DNA of 64,000 nucleotides from Desulfovibrio sp. GTDB lineage: Bacteria > Desulfobacterota > Desulfovibrionia > Desulfovibrionales > Desulfovibrionaceae. Every line of letters begins with the position of its first letter. Position 1 is the stretch's first letter. The notes beneath the pieces were generated by a model. The model did no database searches and was not told the DNA's origin. It was given only the letters and a program-made list of their open reading frames with translations. Where the stretch lies: positions 510,701-574,700 of the forward strand of contig JAQYWK010000004.1 in assembly GCA_030145055.1 (NCBI GenBank), given 5' to 3'. This document shows, one piece after another, positions 1 to 8,225 of this stretch. The translations under genes and the position numbers were made by a program.

Positions 1-135
1 AGAGTGCGTCTTGAAATGTATCTGGAAGGTAATATCTCATTTCCGCGAGGTAAGGGGTATATCCTTGTTTCCGGACAGCCTACACCGGGGCAGACGGAAT
101 CAAGAACCAATGAAATTAAGTTGTATTACAAATAG
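1..135 (+). CDS. 3' end of an unidentified protein (partial)
   Basis: Frame 1 is open from the window edge to a TAG at 133-135, giving the last 44 residues of a protein that starts outside the window. The tail is beta-rich in character (LEMYLEGNISFPRGKGYI, ending IKLYYK) with no motif I recognise. A strong terminator follows 29 bases later, which supports a real gene end. No function can be assigned from so short a piece. Confidence 0.6.
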   Translation, partial: RVRLEMYLEGNISFPRGKGYILVSGQPTPGQTESRTNEIKLYYK

Positions 136-161
136 ATTAGAAAGTGTTTAAGCTAGGTGTA

Positions 162-203
162 AGGCCGCTCTGAATCGTTACGGTTCGGGGTGGCTTTTTT
201 TTA
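162..203 (+). terminator. Rho-independent terminator
   Basis: An 11-bp stem (164-174 with 184-194, including G-U pairs) is followed by eight T residues. It ends the partial upstream gene. The T run touches the 3' end of the convergent CULT gene. Confidence 0.8.
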
Positions 204-641
204 TTGGGAAGAGCTTTGGATGTTGTCTTTTATGAGACCGTAGAAAGAATCTGAGTCTGAAACAAACACCCAACCGAGATGGCAGAGGCATTTTCCGCAT
301 ATGGCAATTTGCCAGCGATATCCTGAAAACCAAGAGAATTCGGAGTAATTATTTCCAGATGGGAGACAGCCAGGTGCATTAGAAAAACATTTGATCTGAA
401 ATATATAGCCATGCGGATTGAAAAACGAGTGTTCGTGACTTCCGTTTTTAGATATGGCGAAGGAGCTGTTGGTTATTTGATATTTACATTTTTTGCACAG
501 AATATTTTGTTCGGGATCATGTGGCTCGGGTTGATCCGCCTTGAGAGGGGCGTTACTTGAGAATCTATCACTGTCTGGAATAGTTTTAAGTAACGCAGGT
601 GGAGTCGAAAGTGTGCAGGGGGTCGTGTTCTGTATATCCAT
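201..641 (-). CDS. CULT-domain (cereblon-like) zinc protein
   Basis: Taken from the ATG at 641, the protein has 146 residues and its C-terminal ~100 form a CULT domain, the thalidomide-binding fold of eukaryotic cereblon. The zinc site is two CxxC pairs (C49/C52 and C115/C118). The aromatic cage is intact: W104, W110, W124 and F126 have the same spacing (6, 14, 2) as human cereblon W380, W386, W400 and F402. The SHEHSFFNPHGYIF stretch is typical of bacterial CULT proteins. There is no Lon-like or DDB1-binding region, so this is the single-domain bacterial form, whose native ligand is unknown. The open frame extends upstream to 818 but would overlap tRNA-Asn, so the start lies downstream of the tRNA terminator. 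ATGs at 671, 653 and 641 are candidates and none has a good ribosome site. Residues 1-45 are low-complexity and may be partly untranslated. Confidence 0.82.
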   Translation of the reverse strand: MDIQNTTPCTLSTPPALLKTIPDSDRFSSNAPLKADQPEPHDPEQNILCKKCKYQITNSSFAISKNGSHEHSFFNPHGYIFQIKCFSNAPGCLPSGNNYSEFSWFSGYRWQIAICGKCLCHLGWVFVSDSDSFYGLIKDNIQSSSQ

Positions 642-750
642 GTGCTTATGCATGTTCTGTATGGTACACATAGGACGAGAGTATGAAAAGGGGAGAGTGA
701 TGCGTGACGTTGTTTTTGCTGTGTAATAGGCACTTGCTCCAAAAACAGAA

Positions 751-779
751 AAGGCTACTTTCTTAACGAAAGTAGCCTT
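751..779 (-). terminator. Terminator of tRNA-Asn copy 1
   Basis: A perfect 12-bp inverted repeat with a 5-base loop lies just after the tRNA 3' end. On the minus strand it is followed by TTTTCTGTTTTT. Confidence 0.85.
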
Positions 780-788
780 ATATAATTC

Positions 789-864
789 TGGCTCCCCGGG
801 AGGGACTTGAACCCCCAACCTAGTGATTAACAGTCACCCGCTCTGCCGATTGAGCCACCGAGGA
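789..864 (-). tRNA. tRNA-Asn (GTT), copy 1
   Basis: The minus strand reads as a 76-base cloverleaf. The acceptor arm TCCTCGG pairs with CCGGGGA, the anticodon loop is CTGTTAA (anticodon GTT, Asn), the T arm contains GGTTCAAGTCC, and CCA is encoded (TGG at 789-791). Confidence 0.97.
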
Positions 865-902
865 AGATACTTGCTGAACAGTTTCCCGTTGCAACGAAGA
901 GA

Positions 903-931
903 TATCTACGGATTTGGTCCGAAGATGTCAA
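903..931 (-). promoter_or_regulatory. Sigma-70 promoter of tRNA-Asn copy 1
   Basis: On the minus strand, TTGACA (926-931), a 17-base spacer and TAGATA (903-908) lie about 40 bp upstream of the tRNA 5' end. This is near consensus. Confidence 0.75.
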
Positions 932-1075
932 ACATTATCTGCACTTAAAATGAATCTAATTAAAAAAAGTATGAAATCAGCTATATATAATGAAGAGACG
1001 AAAATTGAGCGATTTTAGAGAAAAAGAGGAAAGGGGAGATTGCTGACGTTTGGCATAAATGGTTAGAAAACAGAA

Positions 1076-1104
1076 AAGGCTACTTTCTTAACGAAAGTAG
1101 CCTT
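1076..1104 (-). terminator. Terminator of tRNA-Asn copy 2
   Basis: The same 12-bp stem and 5-base loop as at 751-779, followed on the minus strand by a T-rich stretch. Confidence 0.85.
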
Positions 1105-1113
1105 ATAAAATTC

Positions 1114-1189
1114 TGGCTCCCCGGGAGGGACTTGAACCCCCAACCTAGTGATTAACAGTCACCCGCTCTGCCGATTGAGCCACCGAGGA
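1114..1189 (-). tRNA. tRNA-Asn (GTT), copy 2
   Basis: Identical in sequence to the tRNA at 789-864, with anticodon GTT and encoded CCA. It is transcribed from its own promoter. Confidence 0.97.
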
Positions 1190-1228
1190 AGATACTTGCT
1201 GAGAAGTTGTCTCAAGCAACGAGATTGG

Positions 1229-1257
1229 GTTTTACGTATTTGCCTTAGAGATGTCAA
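1229..1257 (-). promoter_or_regulatory. Sigma-70 promoter of tRNA-Asn copy 2
   Basis: On the minus strand, TTGACA (1252-1257), a 17-base spacer and TAAAAC (1229-1234). The -35 box equals that of copy 1 and the -10 box is weaker. Confidence 0.6.
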
Positions 1258-1312
1258 ACATTTTTTTAAAAAAAAATAGTACGTCCGAGGTGGCTATAAA
1301 ACATGTACTTTC

Positions 1313-1341
1313 TTGACGACAAAGGGTATTTAGCTTAGGCA
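1313..1341 (+). promoter_or_regulatory. Candidate promoter of the lysS-lpxI operon
   Basis: TTGACG (1313-1318), a 17-base spacer and TAGGCA (1336-1341) lie about 55 bp before lysS. The -10 box is poor, so this is tentative. Confidence 0.3.
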
Positions 1342-1395
1342 AACAACGGATCTCGTATTTTTCTAGACTTTATTCGGTTACGGAGAATTAATAAG

Positions 1396-2991
1396 TTGAG
1401 CGGCAAGAAAAAGAAGCAAATAAAGCTGGCAACCAAATCCGAGCATGTGGCAAAATTTATGCCCCTGCTCGAGGCTCTGCAAGCTCAGAACGAACTCAAT
1501 GAGGTTCTGAAGAATCGCGTTGAAAAGGCTTGTACTCTTCTTGATGAAGGTGTGCAGCTTTATCCAAACGACTTCAGTAAAGATACAGATGTTTCATTTA
1601 TTTGGGACAATTACGACAAAACTGATACTGAGGGTCTACAATCTCTCGGTAAAAAGTTTAAGATGGCGGGCAGAATACTTACTCTGCGTTCCTTCGGTAA
1701 AGTCGCATTCTTTCACCTGCAAGATCCAACCGGCAGAATTCAGATTTATGCCGCAAGGGATGATCTTGGTGTAGAACTGTACAAAATATTTAAGAAATTT
1801 GACATCGGTGACATTGTCGGCGTTGAGGGAGAACTCTTCAGAACTAAAACTGATGAGTTGACTCTGAAAGCCGACACGGTCAGCCTGATTACTAAATCTA
1901 TGCGTCCGCTTCCCGAAAAGTATCATGGACTTAAAGATGTAGAGACCAGATATCGTCAGCGTTATGTCGATCTGATCGTTACTCCTCGTGCCCGTGAAAT
2001 TTTCCAGAAGCGCACAGCTATTGTTCGGTCTCTTCGTAATTACCTTGATAACAGGGGCTTTATGGAAGTTGAAACTCCCATGATGCAGTCAATTCCGGGT
2101 GGGGCGGCAGCTAAGCCTTTCGAAACTCATCACAATGCTTTTGATATGAAGCTATATCTGCGCATTGCACCGGAGCTTTACCTAAAACGATTGCTTGTTG
2201 GTGGTTTTGAAAAAGTTTACGAAATTAACCGTAACTTCCGTAATGAGGGTATATCTACTCAGCATAATCCAGAATTCACAATGCTTGAATTCTACTGGGC
2301 GTATGCTAATTTCGTAGATCTTATGGACCTTACCGAAGATATGCTTTCCTGGATTTGTAAGGAAGTTAACGGTGATACTAAGGTTACTTATCAGGAAGAA
2401 GTTATTGATTTGACTCCTGGATCATGGAATCGCGTGGCGTTCCATGAATCTTTGGAAACAATCGGTGACGTAGCTCCCGAAATTTATAATGATTATGATA
2501 AGTGTAAAGAACTTGTCAGAAATCTAGGTGAAAAAGCTGTTGAAGGCGAAAAACTTGGAAAGCTTCAAGCTAAATTGTTTGATCTTCTTGTTGAGCCCAA
2601 GCTGATTCAACCTCATTTTATTTATCATTATCCGACTGATATATCTCCTCTTTCCAGAAGGAATGAAGATAATCCAGATCTTACAGACCGTTTCGAACTG
2701 TTTGTTTGTGGTCGTGAGCTTGCCAATGCGTTCTCAGAACTCAATGATCCTGTCGATCAGCGTGGCAGATTTATGGATCAGGTTGCTGAGAAAGAAGCTG
2801 GTGACGATGAAGCTCACTTTATGGATGAGGACTATATTCGTGCTCTCGAGTACGGAATGCCTCCGGCAGCAGGGCAGGGTATCGGTATCGATAGACTTGT
2901 AATGTTGTTGACAGATAGCTCCTCTATTAGAGAAGTAATTCTGTTCCCGCTTCTTAAATCTGAAGCTCCCTCCGGCTCTGGTGGCGCATGA
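1396..2991 (+). CDS. lysS: Lysyl-tRNA synthetase, class II
   Basis: Charges tRNA-Lys with lysine in the cytoplasm. The 531-residue product has an N-terminal OB-fold anticodon-binding domain (about 80-185) and a class II catalytic core. Motif 2 is FRNEGISTQHNPEFTMLEFY and motif 3 is GIGIDRLVMLLTD. It is slightly longer than the usual ~500 residues, with a Lys-rich N-terminal extension and a short Ser/Gly tail. The start is a TTG with GGAG about 10 bases upstream. No ATG lies near, and the frame matches the family from here on. Its stop overlaps the next start by 4 bp, so it heads the envelope operon. Joining lysS to lolCD is common in proteobacteria. Confidence 0.96.
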   Translation: MSGKKKKQIKLATKSEHVAKFMPLLEALQAQNELNEVLKNRVEKACTLLDEGVQLYPNDFSKDTDVSFIWDNYDKTDTEGLQSLGKKFKMAGRILTLRSFGKVAFFHLQDPTGRIQIYAARDDLGVELYKIFKKFDIGDIVGVEGELFRTKTDELTLKADTVSLITKSMRPLPEKYHGLKDVETRYRQRYVDLIVTPRAREIFQKRTAIVRSLRNYLDNRGFMEVETPMMQSIPGGAAAKPFETHHNAFDMKLYLRIAPELYLKRLLVGGFEKVYEINRNFRNEGISTQHNPEFTMLEFYWAYANFVDLMDLTEDMLSWICKEVNGDTKVTYQEEVIDLTPGSWNRVAFHESLETIGDVAPEIYNDYDKCKELVRNLGEKAVEGEKLGKLQAKLFDLLVEPKLIQPHFIYHYPTDISPLSRRNEDNPDLTDRFELFVCGRELANAFSELNDPVDQRGRFMDQVAEKEAGDDEAHFMDEDYIRALEYGMPPAAGQGIGIDRLVMLLTDSSSIREVILFPLLKSEAPSGSGGA

Positions 2992-4217
2992 AATTTGAGT
3001 TGTTCGTCGCATTAAGATATTTATTTACACTGAGGAAGAACTCCTTCATCTCAGTCATATCTCTTTTTGCTGTATGCGGCGTTGCAATTGGTGTTGCGGC
3101 ACTGATCGTTGTGATTGGGGTTATGAATGGATTTACTAATGACCTCCGAGATAAGATTCTCGGGGTTAACGCTCACATTATTGTGACCGCATATGATGGT
3201 ACTTTAGATAACTATCACCATATGGTAGATGGTATTGAAAAACTGAAGGGCGTTACAGGCGTAACGCCCTTCATTTATTCTGAGGTAATGCTTTCCGCTC
3301 GTGGTGGAGTTAAGGGCGTTGTTTTACGCGGTCTTGATTCTACTTCCGCAAAAGGAGCTCTCAGCCTTCCTGGTGATATTGTTTCTGGTGGTGTCGAGTG
3401 TTTGTCACAAGATGGTAAAATTCCTGAAATTGTTATCGGTAATCAATTAGCTAAAAGACTTGGTCTGGTTATCGGAGATTCTGTCAACTTGCTTTCGCCC
3501 ACAGGCAAGCGTAGTGCGGCTGGGTTTACACCCAAAGTTCGTATGTTTAAGGTTGGCGGAGTATTTCGAACAGGCATGTATGAGTATGATTCTTCTCTTG
3601 CTTACATCAGTAACAAGGCTGCGCAAAAATTACTCGGGTTTAAGCGGGATTTTGTTTCCGGTCTTGAAATACGCGTAGATGATGTTTATGCCGTTGATGA
3701 GATAGGCAAGCTTTTAAAGAAAGAGCTCTCCGGTTATCCTGTTCAGATTAAGAATTGGCAGCAGATGAATGCTAATTTATTTGCTGCCTTAAAGCTTGAA
3801 AAAACCGCAATGTTCATCATTCTAGCAATGATTGTTCTAGTCGGATCTTTCAGCATCATTACAACTCTTGTTATGCTTGTTATGCAAAAGACACGAGATA
3901 TTGCGGTGTTGATGTCTATGGGCGCAACATCGGGAAGTATTAAAAGAATTTTCATGTGGCAGGGAACGTTAATTGGTTTGATAGGGACGAGTTTGGGATA
4001 TCTAATAGGTGTACCAGTCGCGTTGCTTTTAAAGAAATATCAATTTATTAAACTGCCCAGTAATGTGTATCCAGTTGATTATCTTCCTATAAGGATGGAT
4101 CCATTGGATTTGACCATTATAGGCGTTTCGGCATTTTTGCTCTGTTTTCTCGCAACGCTCTATCCTGCGAATCAGGCTGCTGCGTTGGAACCTGCGAAGG
4201 CTCTAAGATATGAGTAA
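2988..4217 (+). CDS. lolC: Lipoprotein-releasing ABC permease LolC/LolE
   Basis: Inner-membrane subunit of the Lol transporter, which extracts mature lipoproteins from the inner membrane for transfer to the outer membrane. The 409 residues show the family layout: a first transmembrane helix (about 20-45), a large periplasmic domain, then three C-terminal helices of the FtsX type (about 265-400). Only one permease gene is present next to lolD, so it probably forms a homodimer, as in LolF-type systems. The name lolC is therefore conventional. Its start overlaps lysS by 4 bp and its end overlaps lolD by 8 bp, implying translational coupling. Confidence 0.93.
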   Translation: MKFELFVALRYLFTLRKNSFISVISLFAVCGVAIGVAALIVVIGVMNGFTNDLRDKILGVNAHIIVTAYDGTLDNYHHMVDGIEKLKGVTGVTPFIYSEVMLSARGGVKGVVLRGLDSTSAKGALSLPGDIVSGGVECLSQDGKIPEIVIGNQLAKRLGLVIGDSVNLLSPTGKRSAAGFTPKVRMFKVGGVFRTGMYEYDSSLAYISNKAAQKLLGFKRDFVSGLEIRVDDVYAVDEIGKLLKKELSGYPVQIKNWQQMNANLFAALKLEKTAMFIILAMIVLVGSFSIITTLVMLVMQKTRDIAVLMSMGATSGSIKRIFMWQGTLIGLIGTSLGYLIGVPVALLLKKYQFIKLPSNVYPVDYLPIRMDPLDLTIIGVSAFLLCFLATLYPANQAAALEPAKALRYE

Positions 4218-4893
4218 TTTACTTTATGAACTTGCCGGAATTGGGAAAGATTTCGAAGGCCCTACTGAAACAATCGAAGTTCTTAAGAACATTGATTTGA
4301 ATGTTGAAGCAGGTGAATCGCTCGCGATAATCGGCTCTTCAGGGTCAGGAAAAACTACTTTGCTCCATATATTAGGTACACTTGATACCGCGAGCAGGGG
4401 TAGTATTGATTTTGCAGGAATGCGATTTAATGATATGCCTGCTGAGAAGAGGGCGAAAGTTAGAAACCGGGAAATAGGTTTTATTTTTCAGTTTCATCAT
4501 CTTTTGCCTGAGTTTACAACGCTTGAGAATGTCGCGCTTCCTGCCATGATGGCTGGGATAAGTCAGAAAGAAGCTTCTGATATGGCCCGTGAAGCACTTT
4601 TGCTTGTGGGTCTTGAAGATAGATTGACACACAGAGTTACTACTCTTTCTGGCGGAGAAAGGCAGAGAGTTGCTATAGCAAGAGCTGTTTTGCTTAAGCC
4701 GAAAGTATTATTGGCGGACGAGCCGACTGGTAATTTAGACGAGAAGACAGGAAGACAGGTCGGCGATATGCTGACTTCATTAAATGAAGAATTAGGAATG
4801 ACTCTTATAGTTGTGACCCATAATATGGAATTAGCCGGTACTATGAAGCGCCGGCTTGAGTTGCGTTCCGGAGAACTTTATGCCCAGAATTAA
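4210..4893 (+). CDS. lolD: Lipoprotein-releasing ABC ATPase LolD
   Basis: ATPase that powers the Lol permease on the cytoplasmic face. The 227-residue length is normal. It has Walker A GSSGSGKTT, the signature LSGGERQRVAIARA and Walker B VLLADEPTGNLD, followed by the H-loop VVTHN. These features, and its place directly after lolC, separate it from the related FtsE and MacB ATPases. Its 3' end overlaps bamA by 14 bp. Confidence 0.95.
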   Translation: MSNLLYELAGIGKDFEGPTETIEVLKNIDLNVEAGESLAIIGSSGSGKTTLLHILGTLDTASRGSIDFAGMRFNDMPAEKRAKVRNREIGFIFQFHHLLPEFTTLENVALPAMMAGISQKEASDMAREALLLVGLEDRLTHRVTTLSGGERQRVAIARAVLLKPKVLLADEPTGNLDEKTGRQVGDMLTSLNEELGMTLIVVTHNMELAGTMKRRLELRSGELYAQN

Positions 4894-7594
4894 GATTCTG
4901 TTTTTGCTGATTGCGGCAACTCTAGCATTTTCGCTCAATTTCGAAGCAAAGCAGGCACACGCGGAAGGCGCTTCCGATGTTGTGCTTGCTGTACTTCCGT
5001 TTGAGGTAAATGCCAATGCGGATACTCAGTATCTTAAAGATAGTTTGCCTACCCTCATAACTGATAGACTTCGTGAAGCAGGATTCAGAGTTGTTCCACA
5101 AAAGAAAATTATCGAGCTTATTGATAAGCAAGGGTATGAATACCTGAATTTGCAGGCCGCTAAGGACATGGCTCTTCTTGTTGGTTCTGGGTACTCTCTT
5201 TACGGTAGTTTCAGTCAGATAGGTGAAGATCTCAGCTTAGATGTTCGCCTTGTTGAAGCTTTTGGAATGAAACCCGCAGTACCATTATTCGTTAGCAAAA
5301 AAGGTCTTATTAACCTTCTTCCTGCTGTAGACGAACTTGTTGGTAAGATTAAATTGGAATTATTAAGTCAGGATAAGATTGCTGACGTTGAAGTTTTAGG
5401 GACTAGAGTTCTCGATAAAGACGTTGTTATGATGCGCACTAATATAAAAGTTGGTGACATTTATACTCCCTCCAAAATTAATGCTGATTTAAAAAATATT
5501 TACGCTCTTGGTTACTTTGACGATGTAAAAGTTAAAGTAAGTGATGTTCCCGGTGGTAAGAAAGTCTTATTTGAAGTTACTGAAAAACCTCGCATTCAGG
5601 CTATCACAGTTGAAGGCGCGGATGCCATTGATTCAGAAGATATACTTGCTGCTGTGAATACGAAAAAAGGGGCTGTTCTTAATCCCAAAGTTTTATCCGA
5701 TGATCTGAATACTCTTCGTGAAATGTACCGCAAAGAGGGCTACTATAAAGCCAAAGTTGACTATAGTGTAGAAGGGGAAGGAGCGCAGGCTCGCCTTAAT
5801 ATTAAAGTTGACGAAGGGAAAAAACTCTACATCGAAAAGATTATAATTCAAGGTGCTGAAAAACTTGACCCTGAAGAAGTTAAAGCACAGCTTGCTCTTA
5901 CTGAGAGAGGCTGGCTTTCATGGTTTACGAAAACGGGGGTTTTGAAAGAAGAGCTACTTGAGCGTGATGCCGCTGCGATTCTCGCATACTATGGAAATCG
6001 CGGTTTTATTGATGCTAAAGTAGGTGAACCTGCTGTAGAAATCAAAGATGATGGCATATATGTGACTTTCCAGGTCGAAGAAGGAAATCGCTACAAAGTA
6101 GGTAAAGTTATTCTTACTGGAGATCTGATTGTCCAGAAAGATAAATTAAGACAAGTTATTTCGGCCGACGATATGGCTGATGGCGGTGAGTATCTTGATA
6201 GGTCTGTCCTTCGTGAAGATATGAAAGCGCTGTCAGACTTCTATGCTAATTTCGGTTACGCATATGCTGAAGCAAATATTCAGTTTGATGCTGATCCGGA
6301 AACTAAGACTGTTGCGATAACCTTCATGATTGTAAAGCGTCAGAAGGTTTCAGTTCGCCGCGTTATTATTGAAGGTAATTCCAAAACCCGTAATAATGTT
6401 ATCCTTCGTGAAATGCGTTTGACAGACGGGGATCAGTTCAGCGGAATTAAATTGCAACGTTCGATTGTCAGACTTAATAAGCTAGACTTCTTTAGTGAAG
6501 TTGATATTGAGCCAGTTCCTACTGGTGACCCTAGCGAAATGGACTTGAAGGTTAAGGTTAAAGATAAAAACACCGGTATGGTAAGTGGTGGTATCGGTTA
6601 CTCCACTTCAGATAGTGTGTTCGTTTCTGCTAAAATTACTGAAAGAAACTTGTTTGGACGTGGTTGGGACTTTGGTCTTAATGGTGGTTGGAGTTCAAAA
6701 AATATTAGTTACGGTCTTTCGTTCTACAATCCTCGTTTCGGGGATACCATGTGGGGAACAGGGATGCAGACCTACTGGCGTAATGAAGACTTTGATGATT
6801 ATGACAAACAGACAATTGGTGCGGCTCTTGAGGCATCATACCCAGTCGGCGAATATACTAACTTCTTTAGTAATTACCGTTTAGACTTTTATACGATTTC
6901 AGACGTGTCTGATACTGCGGCTAAATCAATTAAAGAAATTGAAGGTGATAACTGGTCCAGTGTTGTAACTGCCGGTTTTAAAAGAGATACAACGAATAAG
7001 GCCTTCAATCCTTCGACAGGTACACTTAATACCGCGACAATTGCTATGGGTGGTGGGGTGCTAATGGGTGACGACTCTTACGTCAAATACTCATATGACT
7101 CTAACTACTTTACTCCGGTATTCTGGGATCTTATCTTCCATTGGAGAGGTAAACTTGGATTTATCCATGACAACTTCGGTAGTGGTGATATTCCCGTCTT
7201 CGAAAGATTTTATCTTGGTGGCATAAACGACATTCGCGGTTATGACTCTAGAGAGATCTCTCCTCGTGATACTGCTTCCGGTGACCGCATTGGTGGTAAT
7301 AAGATGATGTTCATGAACTTTGAGCTTCTCTTCCCAATCAATGAAGAATTCGGATTAGTTGGTGTAACCTTCTTTGACCTTGGTAACTCTTGGGATGATG
7401 GTCAGAGCTTTTTCGAGGATACCAAACAGGCTGACGGAAGTGATCTCATGTTAGGTTTGTACAAAAGTATCGGTGCTGGAGTACGTTGGTTCTCACCAAT
7501 GGGGCCAATCAGAATTGAATACGGTTATGCTCTTGATAACCTTAAAGACGGTAGTCGTCATAAAGTTGAATTTTCCATGGGACAGTTCTTTTAA
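4880..7594 (+). CDS. bamA: Outer-membrane assembly factor BamA with extra N-terminal domain
   Basis: Central subunit of the BAM complex that inserts beta-barrel proteins. The ATG at 4880 is preferred over an upstream one at 4856 because GGAG lies 6 bases before it and a clean signal peptide follows (cleavage near AHA-E, residue 28). The 904-residue protein is ~90 longer than E. coli BamA. Residues ~33-165 form an additional periplasmic domain (VVLAVLPFEVNANADTQYL...) that resembles the TolB N-terminal fold. Five POTRA domains follow (~167-563), then a 16-strand barrel (~565-904) with the loop-6 IRGY motif and a terminal Phe (GQFF). The POTRA and barrel assignment is secure. The identity of the extra domain is inference from its pattern. 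Confidence 0.95.
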   Translation: MPRIKILFLLIAATLAFSLNFEAKQAHAEGASDVVLAVLPFEVNANADTQYLKDSLPTLITDRLREAGFRVVPQKKIIELIDKQGYEYLNLQAAKDMALLVGSGYSLYGSFSQIGEDLSLDVRLVEAFGMKPAVPLFVSKKGLINLLPAVDELVGKIKLELLSQDKIADVEVLGTRVLDKDVVMMRTNIKVGDIYTPSKINADLKNIYALGYFDDVKVKVSDVPGGKKVLFEVTEKPRIQAITVEGADAIDSEDILAAVNTKKGAVLNPKVLSDDLNTLREMYRKEGYYKAKVDYSVEGEGAQARLNIKVDEGKKLYIEKIIIQGAEKLDPEEVKAQLALTERGWLSWFTKTGVLKEELLERDAAAILAYYGNRGFIDAKVGEPAVEIKDDGIYVTFQVEEGNRYKVGKVILTGDLIVQKDKLRQVISADDMADGGEYLDRSVLREDMKALSDFYANFGYAYAEANIQFDADPETKTVAITFMIVKRQKVSVRRVIIEGNSKTRNNVILREMRLTDGDQFSGIKLQRSIVRLNKLDFFSEVDIEPVPTGDPSEMDLKVKVKDKNTGMVSGGIGYSTSDSVFVSAKITERNLFGRGWDFGLNGGWSSKNISYGLSFYNPRFGDTMWGTGMQTYWRNEDFDDYDKQTIGAALEASYPVGEYTNFFSNYRLDFYTISDVSDTAAKSIKEIEGDNWSSVVTAGFKRDTTNKAFNPSTGTLNTATIAMGGGVLMGDDSYVKYSYDSNYFTPVFWDLIFHWRGKLGFIHDNFGSGDIPVFERFYLGGINDIRGYDSREISPRDTASGDRIGGNKMMFMNFELLFPINEEFGLVGVTFFDLGNSWDDGQSFFEDTKQADGSDLMLGLYKSIGAGVRWFSPMGPIRIEYGYALDNLKDGSRHKVEFSMGQFF

Positions 7595-7691
7595 CAGAGC
7601 TTGATATTAATTGTTGAAAACTAAAAACATGTTGTAGGCAGTATGTTCTTAGAATTATCTTAGTTGTTCGAAATTATAGGAGTAATAAAAA

Positions 7692-8219
7692 ATGCGTAAA
7701 ATTTTATTTGTAGTTCTTGCTTTGATGTTAGCTTTCCAGACTCAGGCTTTTGCTGGAGCTCAGAAAATCGGTGTTGCTGCAATGGGCAAACTGATCAAAG
7801 AATCTGAAGCCGGACAGGCTGCTCAGAAGCAGATGGAAAAGAAATTCGAATCTTCAAAGAATAATCTTCAGGCCAAGCAGAAAGAACTAGAAACTCTTAA
7901 GCAGTCTTTGCAGAAACAGTCCCTTGTTTTGTCTCTAGAAGCTAAGCAGGATAAGGAACTAGAGTTCAAACGTAAAGTTCGTGATTACCAGGATCTTGCT
8001 CAGGCAACACAGAGAAAGATGCAGGCAGAAGAGCAGAAAGTCGGGACACCTGTTTTGGAAGCAATCAAAGCAGCTGTTGACACTTATGCTAAAGCTAACT
8101 CTTTCACAGCAATTTTTGATAAGGGAACTTCCGGGTTTCTATATGTTGAAGATTCTATCGACGTGAGTAACGAAATTCTTCTTGAAATGAACCGTGCTTA
8201 CAGAGCTGCTAAAAAGTAG
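7692..8219 (+). CDS. skp: Periplasmic chaperone Skp/OmpH
   Basis: Binds unfolded outer-membrane proteins on their way to BamA. The 175-residue precursor has a signal peptide (cleavage near AFA-G, residue 22), a short beta segment with KIGVAAMGKLIKES, and a long charged coiled coil (about 45-130), which is the tentacle of the trimer. AGGAG lies 9 bases before the ATG. It sits between bamA and lpxD, the order found across proteobacteria. The 97-bp gap after bamA shows no terminator. Confidence 0.93.
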   Translation: MRKILFVVLALMLAFQTQAFAGAQKIGVAAMGKLIKESEAGQAAQKQMEKKFESSKNNLQAKQKELETLKQSLQKQSLVLSLEAKQDKELEFKRKVRDYQDLAQATQRKMQAEEQKVGTPVLEAIKAAVDTYAKANSFTAIFDKGTSGFLYVEDSIDVSNEILLEMNRAYRAAKK

Positions 8220-8225
8220 GGTTTT

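Larger units (their letters stand above)
742..877. repeat. Tandem tRNA-Asn unit, copy 1
   Basis: A 136-bp unit holding the tRNA-Asn, its terminator and its 5' leader. It matches 1067-1202 at 135 of 136 positions (A/T difference at 783 versus 1108). The offset is 325 bp. Confidence 0.9.
1067..1202. repeat. Tandem tRNA-Asn unit, copy 2
   Basis: Second copy of the 136-bp unit at 742-877 (135 of 136 identical). The 189 bp between the two units is AT-rich and unrelated except for the conserved promoter spacing. Confidence 0.9.

Noticed and set aside
541-726. Plus-strand frame opposite the CULT gene
   Set aside because: Only 61 codons, no ribosome site, and antisense to the CULT gene's leader and low-complexity N-terminus.
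642-818. N-terminal extension of the CULT reading frame to 818
   Set aside because: It would read through the tRNA-Asn terminator and into the tRNA 3' end. The encoded residues have no CULT similarity.
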